Of a DNA stretch of 64,000 bases, positions 51,838-60,287 are shown one piece after another (position 1 is the first letter of the stretch; every line of letters starts with the position of its first letter). The DNA comes from an uncultured Collinsella sp. (GTDB taxonomy: Bacteria; Actinomycetota; Coriobacteriia; Coriobacteriales; Coriobacteriaceae). The stretch is from the NCBI GenBank assembly GCA_947507155.1, contig CANNOC010000006.1, positions 34,787 through 98,786 of the forward strand, read 5' to 3'. Under the pieces are notes generated by a model. The model was not told where the DNA came from. It did not search any database and worked only from the letters and a program-made list of their open reading frames with translations. The position numbers and the translations under genes were made by a program.

Positions 51838-52935
51838 ATGTCCTCGACCTTTGGCAACGTCTTGCATCTGAGCATCTTTGGCCAGTCGCACTCCCCTGCT
51901 ATCGGCTGCTCACTCGATGGCATTCCCGCCGGTATCGCCGTTGACCAGGAGCAGCTGCAGGCCTTTTTGGACCGTCGCGCCCCCGGCCGCGACGAGACCG
52001 CGACCAAGCGCCGTGAGGCCGACGCCGCGCATATCATTGCCGGTGTGGTCGATGGACACACTACCGGCGCACCCATCGCCGCGATCATTGAGAACACCAA
52101 CACACGCTCCAAGGACTATTACGAGCTGCGCTGCAAACCCCGCCCCGGGCACGCAGACTTTCCGGCGCGCGTGAAGTACCACAACATGCACGACGTCGCC
52201 GGCGGTGGGCATTTCTCCGGACGCCTGACGGCCCCCCTATGCATCGCCGGCGGCATCGCGCTGCAGGCGCTCGAGGCCCGTGGCATCAAGGTCATGGCGC
52301 ACGTCGCGCAGATCGGTGGCATCTCCGACCTGCCCATGGACGATATGGCCTATCGCGAGGCCGACCGCAAGGCAATCCTTACGAACGATTTGCCCTGCAT
52401 TGACGCCGCCGCAGCCGGCCGCATGCGCGAGGAGATCCTAGCCGCGCGCGACGAACTCGACAGCATCGGCGGCATCGTGGAGTGCGGCATCTACGGGCTT
52501 CCCGCGGGCATCGGTGACCCCATGTTCGACGGCATCGAGAACCGCATCGCACAGATCGCATTTGGCATTCCCGCCGTGAAGGGCGTGGAGTTTGGCATGG
52601 GCTTTGCCGTGGCCGCCATGCGCGGCAGCGAGAACAACGATCCGTACCGCGTTGATGCCGAGACCGGCGAGATTGCAGTCGAGTCCAACAACGCCGGCGG
52701 CATTCTGGGCGGCATTTCCACAGGCGCACCCGTCATGTGGCGTATGGCCGTAAAGCCGACGCCCTCCATTGGCCGCGAGCAGCAGACCGTGGATATGGAC
52801 GCCATGGAAAATGCCGAGCTCTCGGTCCACGGCCGTCACGATCCCTGCATCGTCCCGCGCGCTGTCCCCGTAGCCGAGGCAGCCGCCGCCCTCGCGATTT
52901 GGGACGCCCTCCTCGAGGACGCCGCCCAGCGCTAA
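51838..52935 (+). CDS. aroC: Chorismate synthase
   Basis: LSIFGQSHSPAIGCSLDGIPAGI...RPGHADFPARVKYHNMHDVAGGGHFSGRLTAPL...GRHDPCIVPRAVPVAEA. Confidence 0.97.
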   Translation: MSSTFGNVLHLSIFGQSHSPAIGCSLDGIPAGIAVDQEQLQAFLDRRAPGRDETATKRREADAAHIIAGVVDGHTTGAPIAAIIENTNTRSKDYYELRCKPRPGHADFPARVKYHNMHDVAGGGHFSGRLTAPLCIAGGIALQALEARGIKVMAHVAQIGGISDLPMDDMAYREADRKAILTNDLPCIDAAAAGRMREEILAARDELDSIGGIVECGIYGLPAGIGDPMFDGIENRIAQIAFGIPAVKGVEFGMGFAVAAMRGSENNDPYRVDAETGEIAVESNNAGGILGGISTGAPVMWRMAVKPTPSIGREQQTVDMDAMENAELSVHGRHDPCIVPRAVPVAEAAAALAIWDALLEDAAQR

Positions 52936-52974
52936 AAATCTCCGGGGGCCAACTCCGGCCCCCACGCCCACCCA

Positions 52975-53050
52975 GTGATTTTTCTGGGACGGGGATTAAA
53001 AAATCATTGTGTACCTAATGATTTTTTAATCCCCGTCCCAGAAAAATCAC
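52975..53050. repeat. REPIN-like inverted doublet of the REP-like hairpin
   Basis: 34-nt perfect inverted arms (52975-53008 and 53017-53050) around 8-nt spacer GTGTACCT; each arm is itself TGATTTTT-loop-AAAAATCA. Confidence 0.9.
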
Positions 53051-53071
53051 CGACACGTGAAAGGGGCCTCC

Positions 53072-54217
53072 ATGGACCTTGCCGATATTCGCCAGGCCAT
53101 CGATGGCATCGACACTACGCTGCTCAACAGCTTTGTCGAGCGCATGGACATTGCCACCGAAGTCGCCAAATCCAAGATCGAGATGGGTAAGGCCGTCTTC
53201 GACCCCGCCCGCGAGCGCTCCAAACTCAACAACCTCGCCAGCCGCGCACCCGAGCGCTACGAGGCCCAGACCATCACCCTGTTCCGCCTTCTCATGAGCA
53301 TGAGCAAGGCCGAGCAGCAGCGCTACATCAACGAGGTCAAGGGCATCACAGTGTCGCAAAAGGCCCATGCCACGGCCGTAGCCTTTGACACGCCCTTCCC
53401 ACAGATGGCTACCGTCGCCTGCCAGGGCGTCGAAGGCGCCTACAGCCAGATCGCCGCGTGCAAGCTCTTCGACGTACCCGATATCGCCTTCTTTGATACC
53501 TTCGAGGGCGTCATGCGCGCCGTACGTGACGGCTTTTGCGAGTTTGGCGTGCTGCCCATCGAAAACTCCACTGCCGGCTCGGTCAACGCCGTCTACGACC
53601 TGCTTGCACAGTTCGACTTCCATATCGTGCGCTCGCTGCGCCTCAAGATCGATCACAACCTGCTCGTCAAACCCGGCACCAAGCTCGCCGACGTGCGCGA
53701 GGTCTACAGCCACGGCCAAGCCATTGCCCAGTGCGCCGGCTTTATCGAGGGCCACGGCCTGCATGCCACCAAGTACCCCAACACCGCCATGTCGGCCGAG
53801 ATGGTCGCCAACTCCGAACGCACCGACGTCGCCGCCATCGCCTCGCGCAGCTGTGCGGCGCTCTACGGCTTGGAGGTGCTGGAGTCCAACATCCAGGACT
53901 CGGACAACAACTACACGCGCTTTGTCGTCATCAGCCGCGAGCCGCGCGTTTATCCCGGTGCCAACCGCACCTCGCTCATGATCACCACGGCCAACGAGCC
54001 GGGCGCCCTCTACCGCGTGCTCGAGCGCTTCTACGCGCTCAACATCAACCTCATCAAGCTTGAGAGCCGCCCCATCCCCGGCCACGACTTTGAGTTTATG
54101 TTCTACTTTGACCTGGACTGCCCCTTTGGCAGCAAGGCCCTCGACGACTTGCTCGATTCCATCGACGACGTGTGCGAGAGCTTTACCTACTTTGGCAGCT
54201 ACACGGAGGTGCTCTAG
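53072..54217 (+). CDS. pheA: Bifunctional chorismate mutase / prephenate dehydratase (with ACT domain)
   Basis: MDLADIRQAIDGIDTTLLNSFVERMDIATEVAKSK (CM), VACQGVEGAYSQIAA...LPIENSTAGSVNAVYDLL (PDT), MITTANEPGALYRVLERFYALNINLIKLESRPIPG (ACT). Confidence 0.95.
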   Translation: MDLADIRQAIDGIDTTLLNSFVERMDIATEVAKSKIEMGKAVFDPARERSKLNNLASRAPERYEAQTITLFRLLMSMSKAEQQRYINEVKGITVSQKAHATAVAFDTPFPQMATVACQGVEGAYSQIAACKLFDVPDIAFFDTFEGVMRAVRDGFCEFGVLPIENSTAGSVNAVYDLLAQFDFHIVRSLRLKIDHNLLVKPGTKLADVREVYSHGQAIAQCAGFIEGHGLHATKYPNTAMSAEMVANSERTDVAAIASRSCAALYGLEVLESNIQDSDNNYTRFVVISREPRVYPGANRTSLMITTANEPGALYRVLERFYALNINLIKLESRPIPGHDFEFMFYFDLDCPFGSKALDDLLDSIDDVCESFTYFGSYTEVL

Positions 54218-55468
54218 ATGACCGATACCGCCACAACCCGCCCCTACGGCGTGCTAGGCCGTGTGCTGGGCCACAGCTACACCCCGACCATCTACAAGGA
54301 GCTCGCAGGCCTGGAGTATGTGCGTTTTGAGCGTGAGCCCGAGGATCTCGAGGCTTTTATGACGGGCGATGAATGGGAAGGCACCAACGTGACCATCCCC
54401 TACAAGCGCGCCGTCATGGACTACCTGGACGAGTTGAGCCCCCTGGCCGAACGCATGGGCAACGTCAACACTATCACGCGCCTGCCCGATGGCCTCCTGC
54501 GCGGCGACAACACCGACTACTTTGGTTTTCAGTGTCTGGTCGAAGAGCTGGGCGTTGAAGTTGCCGACAAGAAGGTCCTTGTGCTCGGCGCCACCGGTGG
54601 CGCGGGCACTACGGCCAGCATGGTGCTCGGCGATCTGGGCGCCATCGTCGTACCCGTAGGTCGCACGAGCGAGGTCAATTACGACAACATCGCGCAGCAA
54701 TCCGATGCCGCGCTGCTCGTCAACTGCACGCCTGCCGGCATGTTCCCCCACTGCCCCGACGCTCCCTGCGCGCTCGAAGGCCTCGATGCGCTCGAGGGCG
54801 TCATCGACATTGTCTACAACCCCGCCCGCACGGGTCTGATGCTCGAGGCCGAGCGCCGCGGCATCCCCTGCATCGGCGGCCTGCTCATGCTTGTGGCACA
54901 AGCAGCACAGGCTGTTGAGCGCTACACCGGCAAAGCCACCCCGCACGAGCGCATCCTGGATGTGACGGAACGTCTGTCCCGCCGCGAGCAAAACATCGCG
55001 CTCATCGGCATGCCGGGCTCGGGCAAGACCCGCGTGGGCGAGCAGATCGCCCAGCTCACGGGCCGCGAGCACATCGATCTCGATCGCGCCCTCGAGGAGC
55101 GCCTGGGTATGCCCTGCGCCGACTTTATCGTCGAGCACGGCGAGGTGGCCTTCCGCGAGCAGGAGACAGCGGCGCTGGCCGACATCTCCAAGCGCAGCGG
55201 CCTGGTGCTCTCCACCGGCGGCGGCGTGGTCACGCGCGATGAAAACTATCCGCTGCTGCACCAGAACAGCCAAATCGTGATGCTCAACCGCAAGCTCGAC
55301 GAACTCGCTCATAAGGGACGCCCCATCACTGCCCGCGATGGCATCGAAAAGCTCGCCGAGCAGCGCATGCCGCGCTACCGCGCCTGGGCCGACCACATCA
55401 TCGACTCGCGCGACTGCGCCGCCAACACCGCCCGCGCCGTCCTCGACACCCTCCCACCCGCTCTCTAA
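54218..55468 (+). CDS. aroE-aroK: Fused shikimate dehydrogenase - shikimate kinase
   Basis: N-terminal TNVTIPYKRAVMDYLD...GNVNTITRLPDGLLRGDNTDYFGF...VLGATGGAGTTASMVLGDLGA (AroE); C-terminal NIALIGMPGSGKTRVGEQIAQLTGREHIDLDRALEE...LSTGGGVVTRDENY (AroK). Confidence 0.95.
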   Translation: MTDTATTRPYGVLGRVLGHSYTPTIYKELAGLEYVRFEREPEDLEAFMTGDEWEGTNVTIPYKRAVMDYLDELSPLAERMGNVNTITRLPDGLLRGDNTDYFGFQCLVEELGVEVADKKVLVLGATGGAGTTASMVLGDLGAIVVPVGRTSEVNYDNIAQQSDAALLVNCTPAGMFPHCPDAPCALEGLDALEGVIDIVYNPARTGLMLEAERRGIPCIGGLLMLVAQAAQAVERYTGKATPHERILDVTERLSRREQNIALIGMPGSGKTRVGEQIAQLTGREHIDLDRALEERLGMPCADFIVEHGEVAFREQETAALADISKRSGLVLSTGGGVVTRDENYPLLHQNSQIVMLNRKLDELAHKGRPITARDGIEKLAEQRMPRYRAWADHIIDSRDCAANTARAVLDTLPPAL

Positions 55469-55513
55469 GAAAAACCGCCACAAAGGGGACAGGCACCTTT
55501 GTGGTGGTTTTTC
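55469..55513. repeat. Hairpin element immediately after the aroEK stop (REP-like or terminator)
   Basis: 18-nt arms GAAAAACCGCCACAAAGG/CCTTTGTGGTGGTTTTTC (one mismatch, G-T type) with loop GGACAGGCA. Confidence 0.8.
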
Positions 55514-55553
55514 GTTCCGCCTCACCGCCCGCCCAACCGCAAAGGAAGCAACC

Positions 55554-55991
55554 ATGAAAGCACTCGTCATCAACGGCCCCAACCTCAACATGCTCGGCAT
55601 TCGCGAGCCGGGCATCTACGGCAGTGACAACTACGACCACCTGGTCCAGATCTGCCAGGAGGCAGGCGCTGCACAGGGTTTTGACGAGGTCGAGGTCTTC
55701 CAGTCCAACCACGAGGGCAGCATCGTCGACAAGATCCAGGAGGCTTACGGCAAGGTCGACGGCATTGTCATCAACCCGGCTGCCTACACGCACACGAGCG
55801 TGGCCATCCTCGACGCCCTCAAGGCCGTCGCCATCCCTGCCGTCGAAGTCCACATCAGCGCCATAGAGACGCGCGAGGACTTCCGCCAGGTGAGCTATGC
55901 GCGCCTAGCCTGCTTCGCCACCATCACCGGCGAGGGCCTCCAGGGTTACGCTCACGCGCTGGAGCTGCTGAAAGTGCATCTGCTACACTAA
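55554..55991 (+). CDS. aroQ: 3-dehydroquinate dehydratase, type II
   Basis: MKALVINGPNLNMLGIREPGIYG...VFQSNHEGSIVDKIQEAYGKVDGIVINPAAYTHTSVAILDAL; start at 55554 within longer ORF. Confidence 0.96.
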   Translation: MKALVINGPNLNMLGIREPGIYGSDNYDHLVQICQEAGAAQGFDEVEVFQSNHEGSIVDKIQEAYGKVDGIVINPAAYTHTSVAILDALKAVAIPAVEVHISAIETREDFRQVSYARLACFATITGEGLQGYAHALELLKVHLLH

Positions 55992-55999
55992 TCTTTGAG

Positions 56000-56036
56000 A
56001 CAAATGAGCCAGTGGCGTTTGCCCTGAATCATTTGT
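56000..56036. other. Small intergenic inverted repeat between aroQ and glf
   Basis: ACAAATGA ... 21 nt ... TCATTTGT. Confidence 0.5.
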
Positions 56037-56069
56037 AACTGTTCGATTGACATACAAAGGAGCATATCC

Positions 56070-57194
56070 ATGTCCCAGTACGATTACCTTGTCGTCGGTG
56101 CCGGCCTTTCGGGTGCCGTCTTTGCCAATGCCGCCAAGCGCGCCGGCAAGTCGGTCCTGGTCATCGACCGCCGCGATCACATCGCCGGCAACATCTACAC
56201 CGAGGACGTCGAGGGCATCCAGGTCCACCGCTACGGCGCGCACATCTTCCACACCTCCATGAAGGACGTCTGGGACTACGTCAACCGCTTCGCCGAGTTC
56301 AACAACTACGTCAACTCGCCGGTCGCCAACTTCCACGGCAACATGTACAACATGCCCTTCAACATGAACACTTTCGCCAAGATGTGGCCGGGCGTCGTCA
56401 CGCCGGCAGACGCCAAGGCCAAGATCGCCGAGCAGGTGGCCGCCGAGAAAATCGGCGAGCCGCAGAACCTCGAGGAGCAGGCGCTGTCGCTCGTCGGCCG
56501 CGACATCTTCGAGACGCTCGTGAAGGGCTACACCGAGAAGCAGTGGGGCCGTGATTGCAAGGACCTGCCCGCGAGCATCATCAAGCGCCTCCCCTGCCGC
56601 TTTACCTACGACAACAACTACTTCAACGACCGCTACCAGGGCATCCCCATGGGCGGCTACACCAAAATGGTCGCCAACATGCTCGAGGGGATCGAGGTGC
56701 GCTGCGGCGTGGAGTACAAGGAGCTGATCGCCGCCGAGCCCGATATCGCCGCCAAAACGATCTACTGCGGCCCCATCGACGCGTTCTACGACTTCAAGCT
56801 GGGCACGCTGGAGTATCGCAGCCTGCGCTTTGAGACCGAGACGCTCGACGAGCAGGACCACCAGGGCGTGGCCGTGGTCAACTATACCGAGCGCGAGATC
56901 CCCTACACCCGCATCATCGAGCACAAGCACTTTGAGTTCGGCACGCAGGACAAGACCGTCATCACGCGCGAGTACCCGGCCGACTGGAAGCCCGGCGACG
57001 AGCCCTACTACCCCATCAACGACGCCAAGAACGAGGCCCTGTACAAGCAGTACGAGGAGCTGGCGGCGCAGGAGGGCGACGTAATCTTTGCCGGTCGCCT
57101 GGGCGGCTACAAGTACTACGACATGGACAAGGCCATCGCTGCCGCCTTCGAGCTCGTCCGCAAAGAGCTGGGCGTGGAGCCCACGGAGGCGTAA
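56070..57194 (+). CDS. glf: UDP-galactopyranose mutase
   Basis: YLVVGAGLSGAVFANAAKRAGKSVLVIDRRDHIAGNIYTEDVEGIQVHRYGAHIFHT...GRLGGYKYYDMD. Confidence 0.97.
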   Translation: MSQYDYLVVGAGLSGAVFANAAKRAGKSVLVIDRRDHIAGNIYTEDVEGIQVHRYGAHIFHTSMKDVWDYVNRFAEFNNYVNSPVANFHGNMYNMPFNMNTFAKMWPGVVTPADAKAKIAEQVAAEKIGEPQNLEEQALSLVGRDIFETLVKGYTEKQWGRDCKDLPASIIKRLPCRFTYDNNYFNDRYQGIPMGGYTKMVANMLEGIEVRCGVEYKELIAAEPDIAAKTIYCGPIDAFYDFKLGTLEYRSLRFETETLDEQDHQGVAVVNYTEREIPYTRIIEHKHFEFGTQDKTVITREYPADWKPGDEPYYPINDAKNEALYKQYEELAAQEGDVIFAGRLGGYKYYDMDKAIAAAFELVRKELGVEPTEA

Positions 57195-57224
57195 ACAAGG
57201 CGGCCATAAACACACAAGCAGGAA

Positions 57225-57253
57225 GCCCGGCACAGTTTATTGCTGTGCCGGGC
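57225..57253 (+). terminator. Terminator-like hairpin after glf
   Basis: 11-bp stem GCCCGGCACAG/CTGTGCCGGGC followed by CTATTTAT. Confidence 0.7.
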
Positions 57254-57360
57254 CTATTTATAGAGCGATCGAAACGCACCATTTCCATTTGAGAAAATAG
57301 GCTGCAAGTCATCCCCATGTCTTGCAGCCTTTGTTTAAACAATAGCACGCCCACGTGCCA

Positions 57361-57392
57361 AAAAACAAAGACCCGGCATTAAACCGGGTCTT
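57361..57392 (-). terminator. Intrinsic terminator downstream of tRNA-Arg(TCT)
   Basis: AAGACCCGG/CCGGGTCTT stem; minus-strand tail TTTGTTTTTTGG. Confidence 0.8.
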
Positions 57393-57403
57393 CAAAAACT
57401 CTC

Positions 57404-57480
57404 TGGTGCTCCATGGCGGATTCGAACCGTCGACCTTGGGATTAGAAGTCCCCTGCTCTATCCAACTGAGCTAATGGAGC
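57404..57480 (-). tRNA. tRNA-Arg (anticodon TCT)
   Basis: Minus strand GCTCCATTAGCTCAGTTGGATAGAGCAGGGGACTTCTAATCCCAAGGTCGACGGTTCGAATCCGCCATGGAGCA-CCA; CCA encoded. Confidence 0.95.
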
Positions 57481-57533
57481 ATAAGGCCGCACGTCCAAGT
57501 GGGTACAAGTTCACACGGCTAATAAATTATAAC

Positions 57534-58301
57534 CTACTTGAACTGGTCGTGGTATGCCTTGCAGACCTCATCCACGGGGCCATCCATGCGCAGGTCACCC
57601 TTCTCGATCCATACGGCACGCTGGCAAATGCGCTCAACCTGCTCCATGGAGTGAGAAACGAATAAGACCGTGACGTCACCACTCTCGATAAAGTGCTGAA
57701 TGCGACGCTCGCACTTCTGCTGGAAAAAGACATCGCCAACAGAAAGCGTCTCATCGACGATGAGAATATCGGGCTCGGTAATCGTGGCGATAGCAAAGGC
57801 AATGCGTGCGACCATACCCGAAGAGAAGTTCTTCAAGGGCATGTCAACGAAGTCTTTAAGCTCAGCGAACTCAATGATCTCGTCAAAACTAGCGTCGATA
57901 AACTCCTTGGTATAGCCAAGCAGCGCACCGTTCAGATAGATATTCTCACGCGCGGTAAGCTCCGGGTCAAAGCCGGCACCGAGCTCAATCAGTGGCGCGA
58001 TATTGCCGTGGACCTTAACCTCGCCTTCGCTGGGCTCCAAAACGCCAGCGATGATCTTGAGCATCGTAGACTTACCGGAACCGTTAGTACCAACAAGACC
58101 AACAACCTCGCCGCGATGCACATCAAACGAAATGTGCTTAAGCGCACGGAATTCTTCAAAGAACAGCTCGTGCTTTGCGAGCTTAATAAAGTACTCCTTG
58201 AGGTTTGTAAGCGACTCAGACGCCATATTAAAGATCATGGTGACGTCTTTGACCTCAACAGCAAGGGGCTGCTTGCTGTAATCAATAGCAGATTCAGTCA
58301 T
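57534..58301 (-). CDS. ABC transporter ATP-binding protein, polysaccharide export (Wzt/TagH-like)
   Basis: GEVVGLVGTNGSGKSTMLKIIAGVLEPSEGEVKVHGNIAPLIELGAGFDPELTARENIYLNGALLGY; start at 58301 with AAGGAG upstream. Confidence 0.93.
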   Translation of the reverse strand: MTESAIDYSKQPLAVEVKDVTMIFNMASESLTNLKEYFIKLAKHELFFEEFRALKHISFDVHRGEVVGLVGTNGSGKSTMLKIIAGVLEPSEGEVKVHGNIAPLIELGAGFDPELTARENIYLNGALLGYTKEFIDASFDEIIEFAELKDFVDMPLKNFSSGMVARIAFAIATITEPDILIVDETLSVGDVFFQQKCERRIQHFIESGDVTVLFVSHSMEQVERICQRAVWIEKGDLRMDGPVDEVCKAYHDQFK

Positions 58302-58313
58302 GAACAGCACTCC

Positions 58314-59159
58314 TTAAATGTAGAGAATAAACTTGTGCTCGGTCTTATGAAATACGGTATAGCCAATAGCAAGAGCAAGAATAGCCCAGGCAACACATAA
58401 GCCGAACGTAAGCGCAGAAGGCACGGTATTGAACAGGAAGATATCACGCATAAACTGGAGATAGTTGTACATGGGATTCACAACCACCAGCACCTGGATC
58501 CAATGTGCCATTTGGCTAATGTAATCGGTCGTCCAGAAAATAGGCGTCAGATACATCCAGGCCGTGATAACAACGGTCCACAGGTGCATAACGTCGCGGA
58601 AAAAGACCGCCAGCGCCGACAGCATCATGCCCAAGCCCATGCAGAAACACATAAGCAACAGCAAGCAAACCGGCAGCAGAATTAAATGCCAGGTAGGGAC
58701 AACACGGAAAAAGAGCATAACAAGGGCGACGGCAACCAAAGAGAAGGAAAAGTTGACAAGAGAAAACAGCACCTTCTGCACCGGAAACACCCAGCGATGG
58801 ACCTTAACCTTCTTAAGCAGAGAAGACGCCCAAATGATGGACATGAGCGCCTGGTTCGTCGACTCGGACATGACGGAGAACGTAATGTTACCGACAATCA
58901 GATACAACGGATACATTTCAGGCGTAATTGATCCATTGCGGCTCTGGCCAAAAATCGTCGAAAACACAATCGACATAACAACCATCATCAGCAGTGGGTT
59001 AAGCACGGACCAAGCTACGCCCAAAACGCTGCGACGATACTTAATCTTAAAATCCTTGGTAACCAGCTGCCTAAGGATAAATTTATCCTTCTCATAATCA
59101 TTTTTAGCGTGAGAGGCCGGTTTAGCCACCGCTTTCTGACTCTCAAGATTGTCAGCCAC
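58314..59159 (-). CDS. ABC transporter permease, polysaccharide export (Wzm/TagG-like)
   Basis: FKIKYRRSVLGVAWSVLNPLLMMVVMSIVFSTIFG and multi-TM; likely GTG start at 59159 preceded by AAGGAGA. Confidence 0.9.
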   Translation of the reverse strand: MADNLESQKAVAKPASHAKNDYEKDKFILRQLVTKDFKIKYRRSVLGVAWSVLNPLLMMVVMSIVFSTIFGQSRNGSITPEMYPLYLIVGNITFSVMSESTNQALMSIIWASSLLKKVKVHRWVFPVQKVLFSLVNFSFSLVAVALVMLFFRVVPTWHLILLPVCLLLLMCFCMGLGMMLSALAVFFRDVMHLWTVVITAWMYLTPIFWTTDYISQMAHWIQVLVVVNPMYNYLQFMRDIFLFNTVPSALTFGLCVAWAILALAIGYTVFHKTEHKFILYI

Positions 59160-59321
59160 GGACCATCTCCTTGTCTCGTAAAACATAACAGTGGAAAGTA
59201 TAGCCCTCCCACGTAGACGATAACTCACCGCAACAAATCTGGAGAACTAACCCATATCTAATCAAAGGGGGCAGGCGATAGGTATACTTTCGACCAGATG
59301 AGTCATTAAAGGAGGTCCTAC

Positions 59322-60251
59322 ATGGACTATTCGAATACCGCCGTCATAATCCCCTGTTACAACGAAGCGTTGACGATTGGCAAAGTTGTCGACGATTTTC
59401 ATCGAGAGCTGCCCGGCGCAGTTGTCTATGTTTACGACAACAACTCGTCCGATGACACTTCGCAAGTCGCCAAGCAACACGGAGCTACGGTGCGCCACGA
59501 GCCCAGGCAGGGCAAAGGCAACGTATGCCGCCAAATGTTCCGTGATGTCAATGCCGAATGCTACCTGATGGTCGACGGCGACGATACATACCCTGCCGAA
59601 GCTGCCAAGTCGCTCTGCAATCCCATCCTTAACGGCGAAGCAGACATGACCGTCGGCGACCGTCTCTCTAATGGCACCTATGCCGAAGAGAATAAACGGG
59701 CCTTTCACGGCTTTGGCAACAACCTTGTTCGCGCCATGATTAAGTGGATTTACGGTTACAGCTTTGACGACGTGATGACCGGCTACCGAGCCATGAGCAA
59801 ACCCTTCGTCAAGACCTTCCCCGTTTTGAGTGAGGGCTTCCAGATCGAAACCGAGCTCTCCATCCACGCCGTCGATCACCGCTGGCGCATTCAAGACGTG
59901 CCGGTGGAGTATCGAGATAGGCCCGCAGGCTCCGAGTCCAAGCTCAACACAGTTAGCGACGGTATTAAAGTCATAGCAATGATTGGCACACTCTTTAAAG
60001 ACTATCGTCCCCTCAAGTTCTTCAGTCTTATCGCGATCATCTTTGCCATCATAGGGCTTGCCCTCGGTATACCAATCGTCGCAGAGTACTTCCAGACCGG
60101 ATTAGTCCCTCGCTTCCCCACCGCAATGCTCGCTGTCGCATTTATGTTCCTATGCGGGTTAAGCCTGGCAACGGGACTTATCCTCGACTCGGTTGCGAAG
60201 GTCGAGCGAAAGCAATGGGAGCTACAAGCCTATAAAACCTATGCAAAATAA
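59322..60251 (+). CDS. GT2-family glycosyltransferase (polyprenyl-phosphate glycosyltransferase-like) with C-terminal TM helices
   Basis: AVIIPCYNEALTIGKVVDDFHRELPGAVVYVYDNNSSDDT...YLMVDGDDTYPAEAA...DDVMTGYRAMSKPFVKTFPVLSEGFQIETELSIHA. Confidence 0.9.
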   Translation: MDYSNTAVIIPCYNEALTIGKVVDDFHRELPGAVVYVYDNNSSDDTSQVAKQHGATVRHEPRQGKGNVCRQMFRDVNAECYLMVDGDDTYPAEAAKSLCNPILNGEADMTVGDRLSNGTYAEENKRAFHGFGNNLVRAMIKWIYGYSFDDVMTGYRAMSKPFVKTFPVLSEGFQIETELSIHAVDHRWRIQDVPVEYRDRPAGSESKLNTVSDGIKVIAMIGTLFKDYRPLKFFSLIAIIFAIIGLALGIPIVAEYFQTGLVPRFPTAMLAVAFMFLCGLSLATGLILDSVAKVERKQWELQAYKTYAK

Positions 60252-60287
60252 GAAGAAGCCCGGACTTAAGCCGGACCTCTTCTTATT
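60247..60287. terminator. Probable bidirectional terminator between convergent glycosyltransferase genes
   Basis: 17-nt imperfect arms AATAAGAAGAAGCCCGG/CCGGACCTCTTCTTATT. Confidence 0.7.

Noticed and set aside
50520-52112. 530-aa minus-strand ORF opposite aroA/aroC
   Set aside because: Antisense shadow of aroA and aroC
52975-53050. CRISPR-like repeat
   Set aside because: Only two inverted copies with an 8-nt spacer; no direct repeat array and no cas genes
57404-57480. tRNA-Arg as integration site of the glycan region
   Set aside because: The tRNA 3' end faces glf, not the low-G+C genes, and no duplicated tRNA end or integrase is visible
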